Shown: positions 19,900-30,161 of the stretch, one piece after another
How positions within the stretch are numbered: position 1 is the stretch's first letter
Layout of the letters: every line of letters begins with the position of its first letter
Assembly (NCBI RefSeq): GCF_007859755.1
Contig: NZ_SJPF01000001.1
Coordinates: 1,414,082 to 1,478,081 of the forward strand
DNA: 64,000 bases
Origin: Blastopirellula retiformator
GTDB taxonomy: Bacteria > Planctomycetota > Planctomycetia > Pirellulales > Pirellulaceae
Direction: 5' to 3'
Made by a program: the position numbers and the translations under genes
The notes under the pieces: generated by a model
Database searches by the model: none
What the model was told of the DNA's origin: nothing
Seen by the model: only the letters and a program-made list of their open reading frames with translations

Positions 19900-21333
19900 A
19901 TGGCGTCTGAATCGGCCCCGCGGGCCCACAAGCCGCACACGCTGCGCGAGCTGCGCGACAGCGGTTGGAAATCGAAAAGCGTAAAAGATGAAATCCGCGA
20001 TAACTTTGTGCGGATGCTCGCCGCCGGCGAGACGCTCTTTCCCGGCATCGTCGGCTATGACGATACGGTCATCCCCGAGATCAACCTGGCCCTACTGGCA
20101 GGGCACGACATGTTGTTTCTCGGCGAAAAGGGACAGGCGAAAAGTCGTATCATGCGGATGATCTCGCGGTTCTTAGACGAAGAGATTCCGTACGTCGACA
20201 TCCCCGGCTGCCCGGTCCACGAAGATCCGTACCACCCAATCTCGTCGGTTGCCAAAACCTACCTGGCCACCCATGACGAAAACCAAGTGCCGATCGCCTG
20301 GTGGAGTCGCGACGATCGCTACGTCGAACGCCTGGCGCCAGGCACCAAGTTTGCCGACGTCATCGGCGAAATCGATCCGGCGAAGCTGGTTGGCGGGGTG
20401 AGCATGTCGACCGAAGACGCGCTCCACTTTGGTTTGATTCCCCGGATGCATCGCGGCATCTTTGCGATGAACGAACTGCCGGAGCTGGACGAACTGGTCC
20501 AGGTCGGCTTGTTCAACATGCTGGAAGAACGGGACGTGCAGATCCGCGGCTATCCCGTGCAGTTCGACATTGATCTGCTGCTCCTCTTCTCGGCCAACCC
20601 GGCGACGTACAACCGCAGCGGCAAAGTGATTCCGCAGCTGAAGGATCGCATCGGCACCGTGGTTCACACGCACTACCCGCGTGAACGCGATCTCGGCATC
20701 CAAATCATGCAGCAGGAAGCGGCCGTTGACCTGGATGGCGACTATCCGGTGGTGGTCCCGTACTTCATTCGCGAGATCCTTGAGCAGATCACCGTCTGCG
20801 GGCGAAAGAGCAAGTACATCGATCATCAGTCGGGCGTCAGCGCCCGGTTCAGTATCGCCAACTACCGCACTGCGGTCGCCAGTGCGCGGCATCGCGGCGT
20901 GATCGTTGGCGAAAAGCCGGCGGTCGTGCGGTTGTCGGACCTGGGGCATCTCTATTCGTCGTCACTCGGCAAGCTCGAACTCGACATGATGGGAAGCCAT
21001 CAGATGACCGAGCGACAAGTCCTCGATGCGTTAGTCGCCGAGGCGGTCCGCATCGTCTTTGAGGAATACGTCGAACAGCACGGTCTGGAAGCGATCGGCG
21101 ATATCTTCAGCCGCGGCGTGAAGATCGAAGTGGGAGACTTGCTCCCTTCGAGCCAATACGCCGATCGCCTGAAGCATGTGCCGCCGATCTGGGACAAGGC
21201 GTTTGAGCTGAACGCCTCGGAAAACGAAGCGATGCGGGCCTCCTGCGTCGAGTTTGTCCTGGCCGGTTTGCACGCCATAGATCGCATCTCCCGCTCGCAA
21301 CAGCACGGGCGAATCGAGTACGAGTTTGAGTAG
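19900..21333 (+). CDS. Magnesium-chelatase-like/MoxR-type AAA+ ATPase
   Basis: This 477-residue AAA+ protein resembles the ATPase subunit of magnesium chelatase (ChlI/BchI) and MoxR proteins. Its P-loop reads GEKGQAKS (residues 75-82), with Ala replacing the usual second Gly before Lys-Ser, a variation known in this branch. Walker B/sensor segments [16 protein letters not shown] and [16 protein letters not shown] (sensor 1 Asn) are intact. AGGA lies shortly before ATG 19900. The gene pairs with the VWA protein at 21420, the classical AAA+/VWA partnership used for metal insertion or protein remodelling. No tetrapyrrole gene is nearby, so chlorophyll-type chelation is unlikely; a chaperone role is inferred. 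Confidence 0.85.
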   Translation: MASESAPRAHKPHTLRELRDSGWKSKSVKDEIRDNFVRMLAAGETLFPGIVGYDDTVIPEINLALLAGHDMLFLGEKGQAKSRIMRMISRFLDEEIPYVDIPGCPVHEDPYHPISSVAKTYLATHDENQVPIAWWSRDDRYVERLAPGTKFADVIGEIDPAKLVGGVSMSTEDALHFGLIPRMHRGIFAMNELPELDELVQVGLFNMLEERDVQIRGYPVQFDIDLLLLFSANPATYNRSGKVIPQLKDRIGTVVHTHYPRERDLGIQIMQQEAAVDLDGDYPVVVPYFIREILEQITVCGRKSKYIDHQSGVSARFSIANYRTAVASARHRGVIVGEKPAVVRLSDLGHLYSSSLGKLELDMMGSHQMTERQVLDALVAEAVRIVFEEYVEQHGLEAIGDIFSRGVKIEVGDLLPSSQYADRLKHVPPIWDKAFELNASENEAMRASCVEFVLAGLHAIDRISRSQQHGRIEYEFE

Positions 21334-21354
21334 TACAGCAACAATGCCTGGTGC

Positions 21355-21388
21355 CATGCTCTTACCGCGTCATCGCGGAAAGAGCATG
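21355..21388. repeat. Intercistronic hairpin between AAA+ and VWA genes
   Basis: CATGCTCTT-A-CCGCG at 21355-21369 pairs with CGCGG-A-AAGAGCATG at 21374-21388: 14 paired bases, a single A/A mismatch and a TCAT loop. There is no T-run. It may set differential stability of the two cistrons or be a dispersed REP-like repeat. Confidence 0.6.
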
Positions 21389-21419
21389 TCTTCGCCCTGC
21401 TAACAACCAAGGGCTATCG

Positions 21420-23126
21420 ATGAAACAACCCTACCGCCCCGGCGGCGTCATCCACACCTATCAAAAGTACGATCCGCAGCGGTTCCCCAGCCCAACGCAG
21501 GAACCGCCCGACCTCGTCTCGCCGGCGATGGAACATATGCTGATGTACGGCGAGATGCGCGAGCTGACGCCGGAAGAGCTGGCCCGTGCGATCAAGCTCG
21601 ACCCGAGCCAGATCGCCGGTCTGGGGCCCAATCTTGATGCGCTGATCAAGATGCTCCAGGAGCGGAAGCGGAAGATCCTCGAAACGTACGAAACCGACAG
21701 CGTCCAAAAGAAGGCTCGCAAGAACTACTACAAGACCGCCAAGCAGATCGACTATCCGAAAGGAAAGCTGGGAGACGCCGCCCGAGCCGCCGTCGACCAA
21801 GAGCAAATCTATTCGCTAGAGCGTCTCTGGTACCTGGCCGATGACGCCCGATCACCGCTGGCCGGCGAGTTGGTTCACTTAATCGAACGCTTGGGCGAAA
21901 AGTACGAAGTTGACGAACTGGCGGCGAAGTGGGACTTCACCGGGCGAACGTCGATGACCGTGCCGGAAGCGATCGCCATCAAGGAAGAGCTGGAGCGAAT
22001 CGACGAACTGCTGAAGCAGCTGGAAGAGGCGAAGGAAACGGCGCAGATCGGCGTGATCGACATGTCGGAACTGGAGCAGTTTGCCGAGCCGGGCCAGATG
22101 GAGCAGTTGATGGAGTTGCAGCGTCAGCTGGAAGAATACGTCAAGAACATGGCCGAGCAGCAAGGACTGACCGGCAACAATCAGGGCGCCTTCCAGATCA
22201 CGCCGCAAGCGTTTCGCATCTTTCAGGGAAAGCTGCTGGAGAAGATTTTCTCGAATCTGGAAGCTTCGCGAACGGGCCGCCATCAAGGACCGATCCTCGG
22301 AGAAGGCGCCGTCGAATTACAGCAGACCAAGCCGTACGAGTTTGGCGACTCGATTACGCAGATGGACATCCCGCAGTCGATGATCAACGCCATCCTGCGT
22401 CAGGAAGGTCAGCTACCGCTGCGGCTGAAGCCGGAAGATATCGAGATCCACAAGACCCGCAACAGCCCCAAGTGCGCCACGACCGTGATCATGGATATGA
22501 GCGGCTCGATGCGGTACGAAGGGCAGTACGTCAACGTGAAGCGAATGGCGCTCGCGCTGCAAGGATTGATCCGCAGCGAGTACCCCGGCGACTATCTGCA
22601 GATGCTCGAGATGTACTCCTTCGCTAAGCCGGTCAAACCGGGAGACGTGATCGGGTTGTTGCCGAAACCCGTCACGCTGCACGATCCGGTCGTTCGCCTG
22701 CGGGCCGACATGAGCGACCCCAACGCCAGCGAATACCGAATCCCGCCCCACTTCACCAATATCCAGCACGCCCTACAGCAGTCGCGACTGTTCTTGGCCA
22801 ATCAAGACACGCCCAACCGCCAGATCATCTTGATCACCGACGGATTGCCAACGGCCCACTTTGAAGGATCGCAGCTGTTCTTGCTTTACCCGCCTGACCC
22901 ATCGACCGAAGCGGCGACGCTGCGCGAAGGCGCCCTGTGTGCCCGGGAAGGGATCACGGTCAACATCTTCCTGATCCCCAGCTGGTCGCAAACGGAAGAA
23001 GATGTGAAGTTCGCCTATCGCCTGGCGCAGACCAGCAAAGGAAGAGTCTTCTTCACCGCAGGACGAGATCTGGATAGGTACGTGATCTGGGACTACGTCA
23101 ATCATAAACGCGAGATCATTGGGTAA
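21420..23126 (+). CDS. VWA-domain protein, partner of the AAA+ ATPase
   Basis: This 568-residue protein has a C-terminal von Willebrand factor A domain. The MIDAS motif DMSGS (in VIMDMSGSMRYEGQY, about residues 358-372) is intact, with further MIDAS segments around ITDGLPTAHF. The N-terminal 300 residues are charged and helical, with Glu/Gln-rich predicted coiled coil around EELERIDELLKQLEEAKE and EQLMELQRQLEEYVKNM. The start at ATG 21420 follows AAGGG; the earlier in-frame Met lies in the hairpin region and is rejected. Together with the preceding ATPase it matches MoxR/VWA and ChlI/ChlD pairs. The client is unknown. Confidence 0.85.
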   Translation: MKQPYRPGGVIHTYQKYDPQRFPSPTQEPPDLVSPAMEHMLMYGEMRELTPEELARAIKLDPSQIAGLGPNLDALIKMLQERKRKILETYETDSVQKKARKNYYKTAKQIDYPKGKLGDAARAAVDQEQIYSLERLWYLADDARSPLAGELVHLIERLGEKYEVDELAAKWDFTGRTSMTVPEAIAIKEELERIDELLKQLEEAKETAQIGVIDMSELEQFAEPGQMEQLMELQRQLEEYVKNMAEQQGLTGNNQGAFQITPQAFRIFQGKLLEKIFSNLEASRTGRHQGPILGEGAVELQQTKPYEFGDSITQMDIPQSMINAILRQEGQLPLRLKPEDIEIHKTRNSPKCATTVIMDMSGSMRYEGQYVNVKRMALALQGLIRSEYPGDYLQMLEMYSFAKPVKPGDVIGLLPKPVTLHDPVVRLRADMSDPNASEYRIPPHFTNIQHALQQSRLFLANQDTPNRQIILITDGLPTAHFEGSQLFLLYPPDPSTEAATLREGALCAREGITVNIFLIPSWSQTEEDVKFAYRLAQTSKGRVFFTAGRDLDRYVIWDYVNHKREIIG

Positions 23127-23182
23127 GGCCAACTCAAGATCGCTGCGCGAGCGAGAGACTGCGGTCGCAAGTTCACGTCACA

Positions 23183-23392
23183 TCAAACATCGACGTCTTC
23201 TGGCCCAAGATCCGACATCGCCCCATGGCGGATTGTCAAAACAACAACTCGCTGCTCCTGGATCGTAAACAACGCTCGGTATTTTTGTCGTCGGCCGAAG
23301 AGAATCTGCCGCACTTCAATCGAGAAACGGTAATTCTTTGCCAGGTTCACTCTTTTCGCAGCGAGCGTGTAGCGGTACGATTGCCACCAGAC
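23183..23392 (-). pseudogene. ParE/RelE-type toxin, C-terminal relic
   Basis: About 65 codons on the minus strand end with the hallmark C-terminus of ParE/RelE toxins: VRQILFGRRQKYRALFTI, then VVVLTIRHGAM. Normal members are about 95-100 residues and begin with a helix pair followed by a conserved ENP/CPLA segment. Here the frame runs upstream into the antisense of pepF with no family sequence, no plausible start and no antitoxin gene. It is therefore a truncated remnant, possibly cut when pepF and its upstream region were rearranged. The call rests on pattern memory, not on a search. Confidence 0.55.
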
Positions 23393-23417
23393 CTGCTTTA
23401 AATTGCCGAGGAACCTG

Positions 23418-25259
23418 ATGGCCGCCAAGAAGAAAACTGCGAAGAAGTCCGCGAAAACCAAGTCGAAATCGCTTCCCCAACGCGCCGACGTCGCCCCGGC
23501 GGATACCTGGGATTTGGCGAGCCTGTATGAGTCGCCGGAGGCGTGGGAAAAAGACTTCGCCAAGTTGGCCAAAAAAGAAGCGGGCTTTGACAAATTCAAA
23601 GGGACGTTGGCTGAAAACGGCGCCTCGCTGGCCGCTTGTCTCAAATTCGACCTGGCGGTCGATCGCCTCGCCGAACGACTTGGCACCTACGCCTTTTTGA
23701 AGACGACCGAGAACCAGGCCGACGATGAAGCGCAGCGCCGCATCGCCCGCTATCAGGCGGTCGCCAGCAAATTGGGTCAGGCCGCTAGTTACATTTCGCC
23801 CGAGATCCAGGCGATTCCGGCCAAACGTCTGGGCGAGCTGTTGAAAGAGAAAGCGATGAAGCCGTATCGACTGATGGTCGAGCGGATGACGCGCTACAAA
23901 AAATATACGCTTAGCAAGAAAGAAGAACGCCTGTTGGCGATGCAAAGCGAAATGTCGTCGGCCGCCAGCCAGGCGTTTCGTCAGTTGCTTGACGCCGACA
24001 TGAAGTTCGGCGCGCTGAAGAATGAAAATGGCGAAGAAGTCGAATTGGCGAACTCGAACTTTATCGAGTTTCTCGTTTCGCCTGACCGCAAAGTTCGCAA
24101 GGCGGCGTTCCATCAATACTACGCCCAGTTCAAGGGGCACGAGAACACCCTGGCCGCCACGCTATCGGGCTCGATCCAGCGTGACGTCTATTACGCCAAG
24201 GTTCGCGGTTACGACAGCGCCATTCATCAGGCCCTGTATGCCGACGACGTGCCGCAATCGGTTTACGACAACCTGATCGAATCGGTCCACAACCATCTGC
24301 CGGCCCTGCATCGCTACTACGATCTGCGTCGCCGCAAGATGAAGCTGCGTGATATTCATCACTACGACACCTATGTGCCGATCTTGAGCGAAATCAAGAC
24401 GCGGCACTCGTGGGACGAAGCGGTCGAAGCGATCATGGACGCGTTGATTCCGCTGGGTACCGAGTATTGCGATGTGCTGAGAAATGGCTTGACGGCCGCC
24501 CGCTGGAGCGACCGTTATCCGAACGCCGGCAAGCAGAGCGGCGCCTTCAGCTGCGGCACGTTCGACGGCGCCCCGTACATCTTGATGAACTACAAGCCCG
24601 ACGTGCTGGACGACGTCTTTACGCTCGCCCACGAAGCGGGTCACTCGATGCACAGCTACTACTCGTCCGGCAACCAGCCGTATCAGTATTACAACTACAC
24701 AATCTTCGTCGCCGAGGTCGCCAGTACGTTCAACGAGCAGCTGCTGAGCCAGTACCTGCAAGAGAATGCGAGCGACGACAAGCAGCGAGCCTACCTGATC
24801 AACCGCGACATCGACGCGATCCGCGGCACGATCATCCGGCAGACGATGTTCGCCGAGTTTGAGAAGATCACCCACGCCATGTGCGAGGCGGGCGAACCGC
24901 TCACGGTGCGAACCTTCCAAGAGGCGTATCATGGACTGCTGTCGAAGTACTTCGGTCCCGACTTTGTAATCGACGACGAACTGCCGCTCGAATGCTTCCG
25001 CATTCCGCACTTCTACCGGGCGTTCTACGTTTACAAATACGCGACCGGGCTGTCGGCCGCAATCGCGCTAAGCAAACGCGTGCTCAACGGCGGACCGAGC
25101 GAATTGAACGACTATCTGAACTTCCTCAAAGGTGGTTGCTCGAAGTATCCGCTCGACCTGCTTCGCGACGCCGGCGTCGATATGGAGCAACCCGAAGCGG
25201 TCGAAACGGCCCTGACCCACTTTGAAGGGTTGGTCGACGAGTTGGAAGGCTTGCTGTAA
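23418..25259 (+). CDS. pepF: Oligoendopeptidase F
   Basis: This M3B-family zinc metallopeptidase cuts short peptides in the cytoplasm. At 613 residues it is the typical length. The active site is HEAGHS in TLAHEAGHSMHSYYS (about residues 404-418), with the downstream Glu ligand in FVAEVASTFNEQLL. The start at ATG 23418 is supported by GAGGA five bases upstream; it gives a lysine/alanine-rich N-terminal extension (AAKKKTAKKSAKTKSKS) not usual in the family, reminiscent of histone-H1-like tails. It is followed by a hairpin at 25296-25321. Confidence 0.93.
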   Translation: MAAKKKTAKKSAKTKSKSLPQRADVAPADTWDLASLYESPEAWEKDFAKLAKKEAGFDKFKGTLAENGASLAACLKFDLAVDRLAERLGTYAFLKTTENQADDEAQRRIARYQAVASKLGQAASYISPEIQAIPAKRLGELLKEKAMKPYRLMVERMTRYKKYTLSKKEERLLAMQSEMSSAASQAFRQLLDADMKFGALKNENGEEVELANSNFIEFLVSPDRKVRKAAFHQYYAQFKGHENTLAATLSGSIQRDVYYAKVRGYDSAIHQALYADDVPQSVYDNLIESVHNHLPALHRYYDLRRRKMKLRDIHHYDTYVPILSEIKTRHSWDEAVEAIMDALIPLGTEYCDVLRNGLTAARWSDRYPNAGKQSGAFSCGTFDGAPYILMNYKPDVLDDVFTLAHEAGHSMHSYYSSGNQPYQYYNYTIFVAEVASTFNEQLLSQYLQENASDDKQRAYLINRDIDAIRGTIIRQTMFAEFEKITHAMCEAGEPLTVRTFQEAYHGLLSKYFGPDFVIDDELPLECFRIPHFYRAFYVYKYATGLSAAIALSKRVLNGGPSELNDYLNFLKGGCSKYPLDLLRDAGVDMEQPEAVETALTHFEGLVDELEGLL

Positions 25260-25295
25260 GCCGCTTTCGGACGATCGAAAGCGTGTACTCGTGTG

Positions 25296-25321
25296 CCACT
25301 GCTGGCTTGTTCCAGCAGTGG
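25296..25321. terminator. Perfect 10-bp hairpin after pepF
   Basis: CCACTGCTGG (25296-25305) pairs with CCAGCAGTGG (25312-25321) with a six-base CTTGTT loop. There is no T-run. From memory this sequence resembles a dispersed planctomycete hairpin repeat; it may also protect the pepF mRNA 3' end. Confidence 0.5.
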
Positions 25322-25333
25322 ATACCTGGTACC

Positions 25334-25706
25334 CGAGGCGCGAGCCGAGGGAATGTGGTCGCGAGTGGACGTTGGGATATGAAGAGTCTCCAGAAAAGTG
25401 CCCAGCATCGTCTGAGGCCCGGAGGGCCGTTCCAATCTAGCCTAGGGCGAAGTCGCGTTTCGCGGCGCAGCCCCAGGTCAAGATGATAGTCGAGTCGTTG
25501 ACGGTAGACTCGACCGCGCTTCCATGGATCGCCCCGCAGGGGCTTTCGCCGTTTATCGATGCTGTTGCCCAGGGCTGCATCGCCGTTGGCGATTCCGCCC
25601 TGGGCTAGGTTGGGATGGCCCTCCGGGCCTCGCGACGAACGCAGACTCGCTCTACGGTCTAAACTCGCCGATGGCGTTCGACTCCATTCCCTCGGCTCGC
25701 GCCTCG
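25334..25706. repeat. Nested palindromic element between convergent genes
   Basis: The outer arms are a perfect 22-bp inverted repeat at 25334-25355 and 25685-25706, the first beginning CGAGGCGCGAGCCGAGGG. Nested inside are 34-bp imperfect arms at 25416-25449 (GGCCCGGAGGGCCGTTCC onward) and 25596-25629 (ending GGCCCTCCGGGCC). No reading frame of interest lies within. The structure is that of a composite repeat or a non-autonomous mobile element inserted between pepF and the convergent PDZ gene. Confidence 0.6.
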
Positions 25707-25708
25707 AG

Positions 25709-26992
25709 TTAGTCTTTCGCTTCCAGCTGTTTCACTTTCTCGCGTTCGGCATCGAGCTGATGCTGGTAGAACTCGATCAGTTTGGCGTAGCGATCGATCG
25801 CGCGTTGTAAGATCTCGATCTGCTCGTCCCGCGGATCGACCGGTTGTTCTTCTTCGCCGGCCGCTTCCAGGACGGCCAAGGGATCGCGCGGTGACGCTTC
25901 TTTGGCGGCGATGCGGGCCAGTTCGATCCGGGGATCGTTTAGCAGACGACGGTCGGGGCCAAGCAGGGCGATGTTGTTCGGGAACTCCACGCCCCCGCCG
26001 AGCGTGACGTCGATTGTCGCCAGCTTTTCGCCTTGTAGCACCTTCAGGCGAATCTTGTCCCCCGGCTGCTTGGCGAGAACGGGGCCGATGGCTTGATAAA
26101 CCGAGCGAATGTAGAGCCCGTCGACAGCCAGGACCTGGTCTCCTTTGACGATGCCGGCCGCGGCGGCGGGGCCGTTCTCTTCGACCCGTTCGACGATCAC
26201 CGTTTCGGCTCTTGGCCCGGCGGTCAGGGTCAGCCCGAGCGTCGGACGCCGGCGCTGCAAGACAACGACTTTATCGGCCGCTTCGGAAGCGAGCAGTCGC
26301 TCGATATGCTGGCTCGGCACGGCGTAAGTTCGCGGGACGTCGTTCTGCGGCTTTTGCACCGCGACGACGATGCCGGCCAACGTGGCGTCGGCATTGGCGA
26401 TTCCTGAACCCGCGGCAGTCGCCGCGCCACGGAGATCGCATTCCAACAGCGGCGGCAGTTCGGCGCCAGGAATCTTGCGACTGGTCGCGCCGATCAGGCC
26501 GAAGGTTTGCACCGCTTCGGCAGCGCCCCAGCCAGCGGCGGAGACAACCCAGCGACCCGCCGCGGGCGTTTGCGGCGACAGGGGAATCGCCGGGACTTCC
26601 AACGCATCGAGTTCTAGAATCGCAAGGGTTGAGAAGTGATCGACAACCTTCAGTTGGGCGTCGGTCTGACGTCCGTCAGCGAGCGTAATGCGGAGTCGGC
26701 TGCCGGCTTCGTAGCGCAGGCAGGTGACGATTCGCCGCGGAGCGATCGCCACGCCGGTGCAGACGGTCACCCGAGCGGGCGACTTCGGCTGTTTGGCGAG
26801 CGGATCGGCGTTGCCTTGCGGAATGGCTGCGGGCAGCGCGATCATCCGGACCGTGACGGTGGCGTCGGCCAGCTTCTTCGCTGCGGTTTCTAGCTGCGGC
26901 AGCTCTTCGGCGTGGACCAGATGCGGGATCTGGGCAGCGAAGGCGAACGCCAGCAGAAGTGCTGCGAATCGAATTGTCGACGACAATTTCAT
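25709..26992 (-). CDS. Exported trypsin-fold/PDZ protein, probably catalytically dead
   Basis: This 427-residue exported protein has a DegP/HtrA-like layout. The signal peptide is MKLSSTIRFAALLLAFAFAA with cleavage near VHA-EE. A trypsin-like domain (about 30-235) is followed by a PDZ domain (about 250-345: LGLTLTAGP, then VERVEENGPAAAAGIVKGD) and a charged C-terminal coiled coil. In active HtrA the His lies in a TNxHV segment and the Ser in GNSGGP; here the matching stretches read IVTCLRYEAG and AATAAGSGIAN, so His is missing and the Ser context is altered. It is probably a periplasmic binding or chaperone protein rather than a protease. Confidence 0.7.
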   Translation of the reverse strand: MKLSSTIRFAALLLAFAFAAQIPHLVHAEELPQLETAAKKLADATVTVRMIALPAAIPQGNADPLAKQPKSPARVTVCTGVAIAPRRIVTCLRYEAGSRLRITLADGRQTDAQLKVVDHFSTLAILELDALEVPAIPLSPQTPAAGRWVVSAAGWGAAEAVQTFGLIGATSRKIPGAELPPLLECDLRGAATAAGSGIANADATLAGIVVAVQKPQNDVPRTYAVPSQHIERLLASEAADKVVVLQRRRPTLGLTLTAGPRAETVIVERVEENGPAAAAGIVKGDQVLAVDGLYIRSVYQAIGPVLAKQPGDKIRLKVLQGEKLATIDVTLGGGVEFPNNIALLGPDRRLLNDPRIELARIAAKEASPRDPLAVLEAAGEEEQPVDPRDEQIEILQRAIDRYAKLIEFYQHQLDAEREKVKQLEAKD

Positions 26993-27014
26993 AGGCGCTT
27001 TGGGCTGGGCGTTA

Positions 27015-27545
27015 CTACAGCGAAACGGCGACCGAGCCGGTTTCGCTCGGCATCAAGTCGAGCAATGCGTCCAGTTCGGCGGCGCTGGGACCTTGTTGAA
27101 CGGGCTGGGGCGCCGGCAGCGAAACCTGGTGGAGGTTGGGCGAAAAATCGAGCGGCGGCGCGACGTGCGGCGTCGCGACGACCGACGGAGTCGGCGGGCT
27201 GGGGGGCGATGCCCCTCGACCGTTGTAAACGAGCACCGCAGTCATCAGCGCTACCGGCAACATCCAGAGCAGCGCCGTCCAGGCGGAAGGCCCACGTGGC
27301 GGGGCTGCCAACTCGGCGCGCTGGGCCCGCTCGGGCTGCAGCAGTTCGCGCTGCACGCGATCGGCGCGGTGCGACTCGTCCAGGCGGAGCGCATCGCAGC
27401 GGAGCTGATCGCCCAGCATCAACAGGTCGTCAGGCAACGCGGCGGTTTCCCACGCCTCGTCGGTTAGGTCGACTTCCGGCAATTCGACTTCGGGCAAATC
27501 GTCGTCAAAATCGCCGGGATCAAAAATTCGGGGTTCAGATGGCAT
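27015..27545 (-). CDS. One-TM protein coupled to an ECF sigma factor, putative anti-sigma/regulator
   Basis: I do not recognise the family. The 176-residue protein has an acidic N-terminal part (PGDFDDDLPEVELPEVDL), a helical middle, one transmembrane segment at about residues 90-110 (TALLWMLPVALMTAVLVY) and a proline-rich outer tail. The start at ATG 27545 lies inside the stop region of the sigma-factor gene (ATGCCATCTGA), an 11-base overlap typical of translational coupling. A cytoplasmic domain plus one TM, encoded right after an ECF sigma factor, is the usual anti-sigma layout, but no zinc-finger (HxxxCxxC) or other known anti-sigma motif is seen. Confidence 0.55.
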   Translation of the reverse strand: MPSEPRIFDPGDFDDDLPEVELPEVDLTDEAWETAALPDDLLMLGDQLRCDALRLDESHRADRVQRELLQPERAQRAELAAPPRGPSAWTALLWMLPVALMTAVLVYNGRGASPPSPPTPSVVATPHVAPPLDFSPNLHQVSLPAPQPVQQGPSAAELDALLDLMPSETGSVAVSL

Positions 27546-28101
27546 CGGATCGTGAATCTCCAAGTTCGCGAGGAACCTCGCGCAGTTGGCCGGGGCTTTC
27601 GGCAACTAATTTTCTGAGGGTACCCAATCCATGGAAAATTCGACTTTTGACCGTTCCTAAGGGGCAGCCGAGGATGTCGGCGATTTCCTGGTAGGGGAGT
27701 TCTTCGCCAAAGCGGAGGACGATCGCCTGACGTTGGCCATCGGGCAGCTCGGCCGCGACGCTCCAGAGGCTCCGTTTCCATTCTTCCGATACCACCGGCA
27801 CGTCCGCTGCGGCGGCAGCGGCCGACGTATCCTGCCGTTGGGCTAGTTTTTCGGTTTTTTCCTGATGCATTCGCCTTTTACGACGTAATCGGCGCTCCAG
27901 GTTGAGCAGGATTCCGTACAGATAGGTGTAGGGACTACTGCGTCCTTCAAACTTGGTCGGGTCATTGGCGACGATCAAAAAGACTTCCTGTGCTAGATCG
28001 TCGGCATCCCAGGCGTTGCCGCACATCAGCAGCGCCGCCCGGTGGATCCGGTCGAAATAGAGGGAGGTCAGTTGTTCGACATCAAGTCCGCGAATTTTCA
28101 T
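27535..28101 (-). CDS. ECF RNA polymerase sigma factor
   Basis: This 188-residue sigma-70 factor has only regions 2 and 4. Region 2 covers about residues 8-75, with the core-binding DADDLAQEVFLIV and a -10-recognition segment YTYLYGILLNLERRLRRKR. Region 4 covers about 115-170, with LPDGQRQAIVLRFGEELPY and the helix-turn-helix EIADILGCPLGTVKSRIFHG. An alanine-rich linker joins them. The overlapping downstream one-TM protein is a candidate regulator. The target promoters are unknown. Confidence 0.9.
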   Translation of the reverse strand: MKIRGLDVEQLTSLYFDRIHRAALLMCGNAWDADDLAQEVFLIVANDPTKFEGRSSPYTYLYGILLNLERRLRRKRRMHQEKTEKLAQRQDTSAAAAAADVPVVSEEWKRSLWSVAAELPDGQRQAIVLRFGEELPYQEIADILGCPLGTVKSRIFHGLGTLRKLVAESPGQLREVPRELGDSRSDAI

Positions 28102-28562
28102 GAAAAATTTTTCTTGAAGTTCGACTGGTCAGCGAGGGGAATCCAAGGCGGGGTTATGCCGCAAGGAATCGATTTAACGGTATATTAACGCCCTAAGAAT
28201 CACTCCCGCCTGGATCAGCCATGGGACTTGGTCCAAAGTCGCCATACACAAGCTTAGTGCCCTCCCCACGGGCGTAAGTTCAAATACGCAGGCAGATTGC
28301 GTAACCTGCCCCCTTCCACGGCGTCAAAAGAGAAGCATTTGCAAGTAAACCAATGCTGTGCAACACTTTAGCCAAAAGCGGTTTGAGTTTGTCGACATGC
28401 TAGTACAATCGTTGAATATTTTGCAGATCGCATGAATTGCGCAGGCGACGGAAACCCCCAATCTTTCCCGTTGTCTTAAATCGGCGCGTGTTTATGTGTT
28501 ATTGTTTTTCGCAACTTTGCTGTCTCCACCTTAGATAGCCCCGCCCCAGGAGTTTGGCGACT
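28102..28562. other. Divergent intergenic region, no gene seen
   Basis: These 461 bases separate the minus-strand ECF sigma gene from plus-strand glgA and must hold both promoters. The sequence is more AT-rich than its surroundings (for example TTTAACGGTATATTAACG near 28172-28190 and TTGAATATTTTGCAG near 28411). I find no convincing tRNA, riboswitch or open frame. Confidence 0.4.
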
Positions 28563-30068
<1,506 letters not shown>

Positions 30069-30161
30069 CGCACTTCGCTCTGTTGCTGTAGGATGGCCGC
30101 GATCGCGACCTGGATCGCGGCTGACCTCAGATAGATTCTCAAGGATGCGCAAAAGAGTCGT

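Noticed and set aside
19900-23126. AAA+/VWA pair as a defence or chelatase system
   Set aside because: No tetrapyrrole, nuclease or other effector genes are adjacent; such pairs are common housekeeping modules, so a special system is not supported.
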